NCBI GenBank assembly: GCA_032622095.1
Contig: CP136061.1
Location: forward strand, 234,112,944-234,176,943
DNA from: Siphonodentalium dalli
Lineage: Eukaryota; Mollusca; Scaphopoda; Gadilida; Siphonodentaliidae
Length of the DNA: 64,000 bases
Direction: 5' to 3'
In this document: positions 35,033-47,329 of the stretch, in pieces
How the letters are laid out: each line of letters begins with the position of its first letter
Position numbering within the stretch: the first letter of the stretch is position 1
Notes under the pieces: model-generated
What the model was told of the DNA's origin: nothing
Database searches by the model: none
What the model saw: only the letters and a program-made list of their open reading frames with translations
Position numbers and translations under genes: made by a program

Positions 35033-36151
35033 CCCTTTGAACCCCAGCGGCCGGAATACCGACCGCTGCGTGAACCCCCATATACCATAGCGGCCGGTAT
35101 ACCGGCCGCTGAACCGGCCATTATAACGACCGCCACGTGTTTATAGTTTATAGCTATGCGATTCAATAACAAATCGACGTCTAAACTCCAGTTATATATA
35201 TCAAATATAAAAAGCCTGTTCAAATTATATTTATATGGTGAAGGGCCTCGATCGCATATCAAGTTGATTTCTTCGCGCATGCGCAGAGCAGCGATATGCG
35301 AAATAAATGGTTTATAGCGTACTTATGCACGACATACCCACATACCCACATCGGCGGTGGTCAGAGTGTGTATATGGAATGTCTACCCGCTATATTATCG
35401 GGTAGGATTACATGCGCATGCGCAGAACATAGGTTGTAAATGACAAAAACATGCGTTTTAAGCGAAATGTGGTGTTATATATAGGACATATAGCTGCATC
35501 ATAATTGCAGTTTCTTGCTAATGCCGGGTAGTTGTCTGGTAACCGTTACTAAGGAGAGATTGGGTGGCAAAGTGTCCTTATATTTTAATGATCATAGAAC
35601 GGTCCATGCATAACATACATATGTATGCACAGTTTCAAACAGGTGCCACCAACATATTTTATACATCATTATGCGACTAGATATTGTATAAATTAAGGGA
35701 ACACTACCACTTAATGGTTAGTGCAGTGGTGTCATCCGTTCATTTGTGGTACTTGATTAGCAACCGTTGCTACCTTAAATAATTAATTTCATTCGATCTC
35801 TCTTAAATTCTTGTCGGATATATCTCAAATTTCACATTATGGTATTATCGTCATCAAAAACGCAATCACTGGCATTGAGTTATGACATACCATGCTATAA
35901 TTGCCTTTTCCAGTCAATTCGGGGTAGTTGCCTAGCAACCGTTACCAAGACGCTGCCGCGTGGCAAAGTCTTCCGATTTTATAATGATCAGTGACCAATG
36001 GGGGGGGGGGGACCTGTAAAGTTTCATACCTGTGTCACAAATTAAACATAACCAACATCATCCAACAAGACACTATAAAATTTAAAGGAAAATCCCACGA
36101 GGAGCCCAGGGCCAGGGTGTCGGTCGTGGTAGGGCGTCAGGGTTCAAAGGG
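35033..36151. mobile_element. 1.1-kb piggyBac-like non-autonomous element
   Basis: 12-bp TIRs CCCTTTGAACCC / GGGTTCAAAGGG with TTAA on both sides (35029-35032, 36152-36155). The left subterminal region has GC-rich palindromes (GCGGCCGGTATACCGGCCGC). The interior holds a ~400-bp tandem pair marked by GGTAGTTG(T/C)CT(G/A)G(T/C)AACCGTTAC at 35527 and 35926. No transposase. Confidence 0.85.
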
Positions 36152-36155
36152 TTAA

Positions 36156-38229
36156 TTAGTCCTTGTGTCGCGTGCTGTGTTTTGGGTGGGTCTCAATAGC
36201 TGTTCTCTGCATGTGTCTTTGGGACAGTCGGTAATGCAGCGAATTTGTGAGCTATACTGAAAACGAATATTTTGCATTGTGTGGTAGCATATTCCAATTG
36301 TAAAGTGCCGACTGAAGTAATCTAACAACCTTGTCTACTAAGAAACCGGGTTGGTAGCAGCACGAAAATTAGTCTTACATAAATTAAAGAGATGAGTGTT
36401 TCCTTACATTATAATAAGCAATGCGACATGCGTATACATGGTATAGTGATGCGGACCGGACCGCAACAAAAGGGTCCGTTATCGGCCCACGGCTGTACCG
36501 GACTGAACCCCAACCGATCCAGACTGTATGTATGTATGTATTTTTGTATGTATGTATGTTTGTATGTATGTATGTATGTGTGTATGTGACTTCAACATGT
36601 ATTGTATACTGTTGTCTGCTGTCATGACGTGAGATTCCGCCAGGTTTCATATACATGTATTGCCAAATGCAAATTTCCCATACAAGTTACCTTCATTTTC
36701 GATATTGACACTAAGAGTCTAAAACTATTAATTGTTATTTTTGTTTCTGTTTTTGTAACGATACAGTAAATTATTATAAAATATCACGGTTAATTAGTCT
36801 GATATACATTTCAAGACCCAATGAGTCAATGACCCGCCATTGTCGGAAATATGCCAAACGCGTTATTATGCTTCCTGTCAGGGCGCATTGTGTTATGGCC
36901 CGGCCTGAAAATTATACTCAACCTCGCCGCTGCACGGGGCGTCTCGGTTGAATATAAATTCCAGACAGGAAACAAGATAACTTATACTGTTCAAATAACA
37001 ATTTTACCTTCAAAAATGTTGTCTCGAAAAGCGACGTGCATGCAATGTGCATCTCGAATGGCCTAATATACACAACAATGGTAGATCATCCCTAATCATT
37101 TATAGCCAAGGTATTTACTGGGTTATTGCAGTGCCACCTTGTTAACTGCGGCAAGCAATGCTGCAAACATTGTTTGCCCAGCTTATGTTGATAACTTAAT
37201 TTTCCCTGTATGCGATGAACACTTTGCTAAAAGGGTAATTCATCCACATATAAGTGGCCCATAGGGTGTCCATAGGGTGACCAGGTCCGGTCCCCATCAC
37301 TAGTACATGGTGTATTATCCCGAAGAGTGTTGGAATTCCGGAAAAGTAACTATAGTATTTATAATGCAAGGGTGTGCATACACTTCAGTTTCTGCGTTTC
37401 ATTCACCAATTAAACATCATGCCGAATGAAACTACCTCACACTGTGTGGCGAAACATTACTTCGTGTATGTGCATATGTATCTTTAAGGATATTTAACAA
37501 GAGACTTGTATATTACCAATACACATTTTCTCTCATATAGGTTCTTATACAATATGTTGCTATCGTCATGGCATGACTTAGAGTTGCGGCCATTTTGACA
37601 ACCATTTCATGGCCCAGATTGTAATATTTTTTGTCCATGTCATTCTCTTCGCTCCCCTACTCACACGAACTGGTATAACTGCGTTATTCCTATGCAACAA
37701 TATATCGTATACTGATTTATTTCGAGAACTGATGTAATATACAGACAACCAAGTTGTGTGCCACTTTGGGTAATACAGTTTTCCGAAAGCGGATTTTAGA
37801 TGTGTTATACTACGTAATCTCCTGCGTCTTTTGACACCAAAATCTAATTTAGTATAGAAAGGGTTAACTAAACTCGGATCATTTAGTTGGACTATTATAA
37901 TCGAGCCACTGCACGGGTGGATCGTGTACGACATATGTACAATACTATTTACGCCTATATTTTAGTCTTAATGGTTCTGTGCGCATATCGATTCCTCAGA
38001 CAACAGACCATTGTGATTTCCAGGTCTTGTTCGTTCGATTCATATCGAACCATATAGCTAGGTACGCCCATGCCTTCAGTGACATATACGTTGTGCTTTT
38101 CATGTACATTATTTGTATATTGGATGCTCAATACCTGTGGAATCATTTTGAAACTAAATTATTTATTTAAATAAATGAGTGTAAGCATAATCACATTCGC
38201 CTTTCACAATGTTATTCTGTATGGAATTC
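36156..38229. other. Intergenic, with (TATG)n microsatellite
   Basis: A TATG/TTTG run lies at 36526-36592. Minus frame 37578-37934 (118 codons) and plus frame 36851-37066 have no recognisable domain; I take them as chance. Confidence 0.5.
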
Positions 38230-39720
38230 ACAGAGGACCACCTAGATGGCACAAAAGGGGTCTAATAGGGGTATCTTTTTACGAGAAAGATAATGGCGAG
38301 GGTTAGAATTTTCTAAAGTGACGCCGTTGTTGTCAGGGGCAGAAAAGTGGGAGGGCAGAAACAAAATTTGTCGCCGATTGCCACCAAACTTATATATATA
38401 ATCATCCCCATAATATGAGGAATCTAATGGTGTGGTTTAAATATGTCAAAAGTCGCGCCGTTCGCGTCAGGGATTCCCGGAAGGGGAGAGAGGCACCAAC
38501 ATTGATCAAACTAGTTTTAGCGTCGAATTCCACCAAATTGATGCACATTCTTCTGAGATCTTCTACATGATACAAGGAATCTTATTGTGTGATTTAAAGA
38601 CGCCAAATTGGTGTCGTTCGGATGAGACATCTGGGGGGGGGGGGGGGTGGGTGGGTACTAAATCTGATAAGAATTGGTTTAGTCGCCGATTGCCACGAAA
38701 CTTATACAAATTCATCCCCATGGTATGAGGTGTCTAATGGCGTGGCTTAAAGCTGTCAAATGTGACGTCATTCGAGTCAGGGGTGCACTGAAAGGGAGAG
38801 GGGCACCAAAATTGATACACAATATTTTTAACGCCAATTTCCACCAAATTGATACACGTTCTTATCCATGATATGAGGAATCTAATCGTGTGCTTTTAAA
38901 GACGTCACATTGATGCTGCTTTGGAGAGAGGTGGGTGGGGTGGGGTGGGCACTAAATTTGATAAAAATTTGTTTAGTCGCGGATTAGCACCAAACTTACA
39001 AATAATAATCTCCGTGACATCAGGAGTCTAATTATGTGGTTTAAACATGTCAAAAGTGGGACCATTCGAGTCAGAGGTACCTAGAGGGTGAGAGGATCAC
39101 AATATTGATAAACAATATGTTTAGCGCCGATTTCCACCTGATTGATACATATTCTTCTCCGTGATACGAATAATCTAATCGTGTGGTTTAAATGCGCCAA
39201 ATTGTGGTACCTTTTGGGTGGGAGATATGCAATGGTGGCACTAAATTTGATACGAATTTGAATACTCGACCAAATTGATATAGTGTTCTTCTCCGTGATA
39301 CGAGGAATATAAACGTGTGATTTAAAGACGCGAAATTTGTGCCATTTGGGTTAGAGATGTGGTGTGTGGGGGGGGGGGGGGTAATAACTATGATAAGAAT
39401 TTGTTTAGTTGCCGATTACCACCAAACTTATGTATAATCATCTCCATTATATAATGCATGCATGATTCTAATAGACGTGATTTAAATATGACAAAAGTGG
39501 CGCTGTTCAATACAAGTCATGCATGAGGGGAGTTGCACCAAAGTTGATACAATTATATTTAGCACTGATTCTACCAAATTCATGCACGTTCTTCTCTAAT
39601 GATATGATGAATTAAATCACATTTGGGGGGTCGTTTGGGTCATGGATGGCAAGATGAGATTCCCTACCATTTATAAGATTGTTCAATTCGCCGATATCCA
39701 ACAAAGTTATATATAGTCAT
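38230..39720. repeat. Degenerate satellite-like tandem array
   Basis: Units of about 150-170 bp, paired into ~320-bp higher-order units. Recurring blocks are GCCGATTNCCACCAAACTTA, ATCATCCCCAT-ATATGAGG, AATCTAAT-GTGTGGTTTAAA, AAAGTGGCGCCGTTCGAGTC and a poly-G with GGTGGGTACTAAA. About nine half-units. No coding sequence. Confidence 0.75.
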
Positions 39721-40691
39721 CTCCCATGCCATGTCCATGTCGTTCTAAGGAGTTTTTGGCATTCCAATTTCACAATCTCGACAAATGGTGACCGAATTAA
39801 GTCACTTGAACAATTATATCTTCTTAACTGTCATATTTATATGGGGATGGAAATCAGGGCATTCCTATAACGAGCTAGCAACACATATACATAGAAGAAA
39901 GCATTAAAAGTATATTAATATCAATCTATTTAAGAGATACATATATTCATTCAAACTGAGGGACCCTTGAATCGTCAGAGGATTGCATATTAGAATGGCT
40001 CATGTATATATTATAACACGATTGAGTCTGTCCCATTCAATATAGTTTCCACAAAAAAAGTTACAATTGCCAAGAGATATGGAAATGTAGAGCAGGCCTG
40101 TTCAAAAATAGTGGTCACAGTGTGTAGTCAAATATGGTTATTTCTGAGATAAAGGAAAACGCAGTTCGTAGCACATGACTTTTCAGGATCCCCCAATAGT
40201 GACATCTGACAAGGGCATATCTGCCCGACACAGAGGATTTCTTTCATTTTTTAGAACAGACTCGTCGCCTAACATAAACAACTCAAATTCTCGATGTGTC
40301 GGGCACATGTAGCTGCTATACCTGCATAACATAATTTATTTAAAACTGAAAATGATTAGCCAGTATATAGCACCAGAACAGAGGAGCACCTGGACATATC
40401 TTTAAAACATCTGTATCTTCATGAAGATATGTTAAACTAGATTGATTGGTTGGTTGATTGATACATCTCTAACATACAATTGTCGTCTTTCGAACTAATG
40501 TGTTATGATGTTCATGTTTCATGCTATAACGTCTGAAGTATACGCAGTTTTAAATAAATAAATACTTCTTTATTGGTGGGACGGATTAAACGCGATTGGA
40601 TATACAATTTATGATAATACGTGTAACACTTTGAGAGCGAGAGTATTCTCTATTCCAACCAAATATCCACAGAGGGTTTCACATCACTTTA

Positions 40692-40720
40692 ACCTGGGCA
40701 ACGCCGGGTAACCCTGCTAG
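40692..40720 (+). mobile_element. Helitron-like 3' end
   Basis: A hairpin (ACCTGGGCAACGCCGGGT), a 7-nt spacer and CTAG|T match a Helitron terminus. The 5' TC start was not located; the upstream satellite at 38.2-39.7 kb could be its internal repeat, but I cannot show it. Confidence 0.5.
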
Positions 40721-40925
40721 TATACTGTATAATACACGCATTCTGCGCTTTGTATAGCTTTGTCATATATGATACCGCGTATAAATTATGTGACAAATAG
40801 GATATACGTTGATACATTTGTTATTGTAATAATGATTTACAAGACTATATATAACCCGATTACGTATACGTGCTAATTTGTTGTGTCAGAAGTCACTGGA
40901 AAATTCGGTAATAGAACGGCCCTGT

Positions 40926-41166
40926 GCCAATGGATTCTCTTATATATGCGAGTCGACCATATGTCGCCTCGCATATATAAGAGAATGCATTGGCTTAACA
41001 CATATAAAAAATGATAAAATTGTCAAAGAATGTAGAAAAATATTATTTAAAATGTTAAAAAATGTAAGAAAAAATGGTAAAAAGTGTTAAAAAAGATTTG
41101 TTTTAGGCAAATGCATTCTCTTATATATGCGAGTCGAGCATAGGTCGCCTAAGAGAATGCATTGGC
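40926..41166. mobile_element. Composite element bounded by two copies of a ~69-bp hairpin
   Basis: Hairpins 40926-40994 and 41106-41166, both built from ATGCATTCTCTTATATATGC and its complement. The outer ends read CCCTGTGCCAATG and CATTGGCACAGGG. The second hairpin lost part of one arm. Between them lies A-rich sequence with repeated GTTAAAAAATGT-type motifs. A similar A-rich stretch precedes the hairpin at 42128. Confidence 0.7.
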
Positions 41167-41785
41167 ACAGGGCATAACTGTAACCATCATAATAATGTAA
41201 TGTTAGCTTTACTAATGAAAAAGCCTCATGCATGGAAGCCACCGTCTCTGCATGGGTTTGATTTTTAAATTGGTAAATATTTTCAAATGTCCTTTGGTAG
41301 CGCCTCATGTCTTGAAGAATAATTATACAGATATATCTTGCAATTTAAAATAGACGTATATATATCCATAGCAAGTAAATACATGTACATGTATGCTATA
41401 CTAACACGCGGAATGTCTATACCACGAGAAAGCTTAAAGTGAATACATATTTATCAATAATTCAACAAATCATTCGGACAGAAGTGAGAAAAAAAGCTCT
41501 TTATTCTCTCAATCATCAGGAATTTAAGACTTAACAAAGGAACGCGCGGCTGCAGGAGGTGTACAATTTTCTAACGCTTTGTGGTCGCGTCATGTCACGT
41601 TTGGTTGCAACACGAATTGTAGTGGACAAACGTCAAAGCCTATGGTGAATAAAATGTATTATCATGCATGTACCGATTGTAGTCGGGTATATATATGAAT
41701 ATACAAAAGAAGTTCAACGATTTGCCTGAACTGAAGAATGCAAATGTTACTATAGAACAACAGGACAGTCGATGAAGCATATTAA

Positions 41786-42243
41786 CCCTTTGAGTGCCAC
41801 GGGCCGATCTCATCGGCCATAATTTACGGTGTGTAAAATCGGCCCTAAATTGTTTTTAAAAATATAGAATTTTTTTTGTTTGGGTTGAATATTTTCGGGT
41901 ATGCTTAAGCATGCTATAGCGAATTTAAAAACAAACTGGATAAAACCTTAGGGGCATGTTATACTCAAAACTATCACCAAGTATTCATAGTAATAATTTT
42001 GATGCCCATATAAAACATAAGATTCCCTGGCACTAAACCTACTAAATATACCTGTAAGAAATAAGAAAAAAATATTAAAATTGTAAAAAATTGTAAAAAA
42101 TAATAACAAAAGATGAAAAATTGTTAGGCCAATGCATTCTCTTATATATGCGAGGCGACCTATGGTCGACTCGCATATATAAGAGAATGCATTGGCACAG
42201 GGTATATGGGTTGATACAAAAATCGGACCTGGCACTCAAAGGG
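41786..42243. mobile_element. 458-bp piggyBac-like MITE with a nested hairpin
   Basis: 14-bp TIRs CCCTTTGAGTGCCA / TGGCACTCAAAGGG flanked by TTAA (41782-41785, 42244-42247). It shares CCCTTTGA with 35033-36151. It carries a 69-bp hairpin at 42128-42196 (same family as 40926-41166) followed by CACAGGG. No transposase. Confidence 0.85.
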
Positions 42244-42844
42244 TTAACCGAATCAGAAAGGTAGCTTCAAGGCAGCAACACATTAGCATCGATATCGTTA
42301 ACACTGAGCTGTTGAGACTATTGTCGCAGAACAAAATGGACATCTTCTCGACTGAAGAGGGTAGCCACACTATGCAAAGATAGTTGACGAGAGTGAGCGT
42401 TGAGGCTGCATTCATGTAAAGAGGGATATTGGGTGTTCAGGCAGCATTCACGGAGCTGGTTTGTCGCATCGATTCCACTCACGCAGTTTAGAGGATAGAC
42501 CACGCGTTGGGGAAGGTGTTGATCATGCCATGAATATCGACTCTGTCTAATGTCCGTAGAGATCATATTCCACTAGTTCAAAACCTTGGAACTTTTTGAA
42601 GTTTTGACAGGGAACCTTATAAAATCGAAAAAATAACGCGGGGAATATATTTATTAGTTATTATCTGTTCCTTGATCATGTACTTCATTGTAGGTGAATG
42701 TCCCAATTCAAAATTGCATGATTTTCCGTGGTATTTGCGAGCCGATATCGCAATAAATTATACAATGAATTAATTAACCAGGAGAAATTCCACAATTGTA
42801 AGCGACGCAAAGAAAAATCGCTCACAAATTTATTTAAATCGCGA

Positions 42845-43235
42845 AGTGCCGAAAAGTCCAGGGACCGAACAGCAAACCCAAGTGCCGAAACGTCCAGGTG
42901 CAGAAACATCCAGCATTCGATACATTTGCGGTCCCAAAGTTCCCATTATTATACTTGGTGGGCACTTTGGGACCGCAGATTATCATACCTTAGTGTGTAT
43001 GACTCGTTATATCGTTATCATTTCTTCCAGTTTATATGTTTTATAACAATTTAATGAAGTAAAGAATGAAAATTAAAAATATGCACTTCTAGTCATCACT
43101 GATCGTTTCGTTGGTGCGGAAATTAACAGGTGCCGAAACGTGCCGAAGTGCCGAATAATCAGGTGCCGAAAATTCCAGGTTCCGAGGCGCAAAACCAAGT
43201 TTTGAAACGTCGAGGTGCCGAAACATATAGCATTC
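42845..43235 (+). repeat. Degenerate GTGCCGAAA minisatellite
   Basis: AGTGCCGAAA(A/C)GTCCAGG-type units occur at 42845-42915 and 43128-43230, broken by unrelated sequence containing the short palindrome TGCGGTCCCAAAG...CTTTGGGACCGCA (42928-42977). Confidence 0.6.
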
Positions 43236-45600
43236 TTCGTGGCCATCTTGGATTAGAGTGCCATCTGTTCGTTTCTGGACAAGACAATGCCTTCTTATTA
43301 CAAATAAAAGAACGACACGACCAAACAGCCATATGACCGGTTGTAACATGCAGATCAAACTAACATGATACATATTCAAAACGGCCGTCATATTGGACGC
43401 CATCTTGCCTGGTATTTAGAGTCCATTGTTTGTGCTTGTTGGTATTCGAAACAGTTAGGAAACATAACAAGGAAGATAACTGGTCGGGTGCCATGAAGGT
43501 TTTTTTTTATACATTAGCCGGCCAAGATCCTATCAGCTTTAGCCGGTTAGCGATAACAATAGTGTTTATACTTCGCCGGGTAAGAATTACAGCTATCCGG
43601 TTATGCAGCTATTCGGTTTTCATTTTCTGGATTAAATTATTCAATACAAGCAACTGGTTGACGTATATATTCTAATTCGCTATGCATTTAAGTTAGATCT
43701 TTATCTGGTGTCATGCCGTCACGGATGATTGCCGTTCAACAATTAACTCGAGAAATATTGTTGTGTTAGCACTGATAGACCAGTCCGTATTTCGCCTGTG
43801 TATATGGGTCAGTGTGTCAGTTTCATTGTCTCTAATTGATTATAAGCTATTATTATAAATACTAACTGATGATGCATGGTACATTTGTTGCGCATTTGAG
43901 GGAATTAAATGTGCGTGTTCGTGTACATGTATGCTCATATATATGGAAGAAATGGGATGGCACGTTTCAATGGATTCAAACGTAATGGACTATTAGTTCA
44001 ATAATCTAAATCTAAGTGCGTCGTGGACATATATACAGGGACGGGTCTAGTTGGCCTGATTTGGAGGCGTGTGGCTGTTCATCTTTGGAATTTCCAACTG
44101 CACCAAATCTTGAATCTCACAAAAGTTCGCGCAAATCCATTTACACACCATGTTGGGCTTTAATCTAACTTTCCACTCACAGTAATCCTCTAGGCGGCCT
44201 CGTATTGAGCGATTTCCTTTAGATTTGAACCTGTGTCTAAACCTGGAAATTGTCCAATCCTAACATGTGTAGTGGTCTGACGTCAAGCAACTTGAACCCC
44301 GATTTGATTCAGTTAAATTAGATACATGTTTGACTGACCACGGGGAGGGACCAAGACATAATAAATATTATCGGACCGACCATGGTTATGGCCCGTGTGA
44401 GAACATTTTGAAATATGTCACTGAAAATTGCAAAATCCTAGCATCCAAACTTGTCGTAAGGGTTCCAATTGTTGGACATTTTCCAAACTTGACACACATC
44501 TAAGGTTGGATCGTTTCTAACTGATGGCCATTTCAGTCCAATAATTTAAAAAAAGTAAATGTTGTTCTAAAAAATCCCCACTAATAAATTGTAGGAAAAT
44601 CAAACTACGAGAACAATTTCAACATATTGTTGATGACAAATTTCCAACTAATGTCGTGTCAAGTATGAAATTTCCTGCTTTTGAATATTTTGAGTAAGTA
44701 GTGATGAGACACCCCCATCGCCACGGCCATGTATGGTGAACGCCCAAATAAATGAAAAACATATTTTATTGTATAATGTGCAAACGGAAAATGTGTCACA
44801 TTTGATTCGCGATGTTGAAACTTATATATATAATATATAATATAAAATCCAATCCGAATGATTAGACACCAATTTGTAGATGTATATATGCGACGAAAAG
44901 ATCTCAAAACTGACAATGACCATGCTTTTGGCGCGACACCCACTTCACATATTGTCTATGAACTCAAACAGACCTTTATCAATGTTGTTTAAATATCTTC
45001 AAAATTACCAATAGCAATCATACCTGGAAGTCGAGTTGGATATTAATAATTTCCATTTCTAAATTGTTTCACTTCACTATATATACTGTCCAACCATACC
45101 TCTTACAGGAAGCGGCTATATGTGTACATGTGTACAGCAATATCATATTGCAGTTTAGTGAGAACTAAAGGGAAACTATTAACAAGTAAAGGAGACACAT
45201 GGATATATGCGTATCTTCGCCGGCGATGTGTAAACAGTCTGCAGTAACTTTCGCCGGTTAACGGGTTCGCCGCTTATATCGCTTATACCGGCTATGTGTA
45301 AACGGCACCTAAGTCATTTGCTGTACGGTTTCGTCAATATCGTATATACTACAACTAAAAATAAAACATCGGACAAGATGAGGTTGTACCATCTATAAAC
45401 GCCAGGAAATTTCGTTTCTTAAGTTATGATTTTACGATCAGTAAACATTTGTGAATATTTGATACAAAAATTGTGGATACACTCGATAGTGTAATTGAAA
45501 ACTAGCTTTGTGTTTTTTTGGAGAGCCCCTAGCCCCCTAAACGTCAGGATTGCGAAACTTCCGAATGAAAATGTAAGCACCCATGCAAATACATTTATAG
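43236..45600. other. Intergenic, nothing recognised
   Basis: AT-rich. Two stretches (43515-43610 and 45215-45310) share CCGGTTA-type motifs but no clear element. No convincing coding frame; minus frame 44659-44943 is unsupported. Confidence 0.45.
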
Positions 45601-45683
45601 TAAATATTTTAATAACAATGTTTACTGCAACTGTCAAAGTCCAATACTATATAAGATAGACGGCGCCGAAGTTTAACCATGTC

Positions 45684-45940
45684 TTTTCTTAATGGATTTT
45701 CCAACCAAGTCATAGCTGTGAACATTTGAATGGTTATATTCATTGGCTGCGGACACACGTACCACAGTAGCGATGGCATAGTAGGTGTGACCATTAATTA
45801 TGGTAGAGTTTGGTGACAATTGGTCAACATAATTTATATGCCATATATAGGGAGTCGTGTCGCGCGCCGCATATTCGCACAGTGAGTCGACTGACCAATT
45901 AACCCATTGAGTTTCACCAAGGTTGATCTCTACTCATTAC
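45684..45940 (-). CDS. Unrecognised coding-like exon (about 83 codons)
   Basis: An open minus-strand frame without a start codon reads VEINLGETQWVNWSVDSLCE, YAARDTTPYIWHINYVDQLS, PNSTIINGHTYYAIATVVRV and then SAANEYNHSNVHSYDLVG before a TAA. An acceptor-like AG (ATGAGTAG|AG) lies at its 5' edge. Composition is protein-like (evenly spread polar residues, several aromatic ones), and a pseudogenised inverted copy exists at 53085-53255. I do not recognise the family. It may be the last exon of a gene whose other exons are not visible, or a relic. Confidence 0.35.
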
Positions 45941-46098
45941 GTTTAGCCACATTGTATTCTCTACGATACATAAAATTGCACGACCGATCGTCCAGAATTG
46001 TCTTGTGTGTTAGCATTAAAAATATAACATTATACAGTTGTCGCCCGTTGTCGAGGGAGACATTGTAGTACCGCGGCCAAACGCCAAAAGTGGCCGGG

Positions 46099-46935
46099 TA
46101 CCCCTACCCACGGTAGAACAAGTTAAAACCAACTTTTTTTGAATGAGAAATATATACTATAGACGAAAATGATAGTGAAAAATAACGGAATTGGTGGTGG
46201 CTATTCTCAAATCGATGATGAACGATACCCACCAGTGACTTTTCCCAGAAATTAACGATTTTGGTAAAGTGAGCCCTGCGGCTATGTTCTAAGTTATTAG
46301 CCCACATTGTATGCGTTAAAATGACTACAGCATACCATATCTGTACCTGATATGCAAGAAGTGTTGGTTAATTTTGATTTTCGTGCCATTTGGAGCCGAA
46401 ATATTTATGTTTTGTTGAAAAATCGCTCTTTTTCAAAATTGTTTTATTTTTCGAACATTATCATTCAAACGGATATTGCAATAATATTGAAATATTTAGT
46501 CCATATGGTGTAGTAGTTATCTGTCAAGCATATGAAGAAAGCAGTTAACAAAAATTTTGAACGGTTTGCGAGATATTGAATTTTAGCTACCCCTCCCCCA
46601 AACACGTTTTTGGTCGAAAAAAATACATATTTTTGATAATGACATAACAAACATTTTCGAATTGATCTGAATGGGACCCAATATGAATCTTGTAGTGAAA
46701 GTGTTGTCCAGAGATGCCGTTTAATCGATTACAGATGTGTTCAGGCTTTCAGACCCCCAGTTACAACAACAACAACAACAACAATTATTTTATTGATAAC
46801 AGTTAATTTTGCATGCATTAACATCGATGTTAAGTACTAAAACCTTTGTTATAAACAATACGTGACCAACTATATAATTCATATGGCTCAGTAGTTATCT
46901 GAACATCACAAGTAGAAAGAATTTGACAGAAATTG
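46099..46935. repeat. Left arm of large inverted repeat
   Basis: Matches the reverse complement of 51105-51927. Shared blocks include CCTACCCACGGTAGAACAAG, AAAATCGTTAATTTCTGG (complement), TGCATTAACATCGATGTTAA and an (AAC)n run. A second diverged unit follows at about 46890-47175. The frame 46104-46307 is a shadow. Confidence 0.85.
46764..46789 (+). repeat. (AAC)n microsatellite
   Basis: ACAACAACAACAACAACAA run inside the inverted-repeat unit; a second one at 47140-47162 lies in the next unit. Confidence 0.85.
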
Positions 46936-47329
46936 TCAACGGTTTTCAAGATATTGGAATTAGGTACCGCTCCCCCGGATGCGATTTGGTAAAAAAACTA
47001 CTTATTTATGATAACAAGTCGGACCTTTCTAAATTATTCTAATGAGCATCTAATCATTATTCGTGTGATGAAAACCTGATCCGTAGACACGGCGAGCCTG
47101 GTTTTAGATGACCTCAGGTTTCCAACTAAACCCTCAGTTACAACAACAACAACAACAACAACACAATATTTTATTTATGACATGTAATTTTATATTAACA
47201 CATATCGACTTTGAGCAACTGAAGTATTTGTTCTAAACGACACATAATATAGACTGACATAATCACACAGAACAAAATCATTGTTGCTCCCCCGCCCTAT
47301 TAGACATCCTGAACACACCACGAACTGAA

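Noticed and set aside
36392-36656. Frames with CMYVCMYVCM or THTYIHT runs
   Set aside because: Translations of the (TATG)n microsatellite.
37578-37934. 118-codon minus frame as a gene
   Set aside because: No recognised motif, no duplicate, and composition no different from the AT-rich surroundings.
40926-42196. CRISPR-like spacing of repeated hairpins
   Set aside because: Spacing is irregular, the repeats are palindromic transposon parts, and the window is animal DNA.
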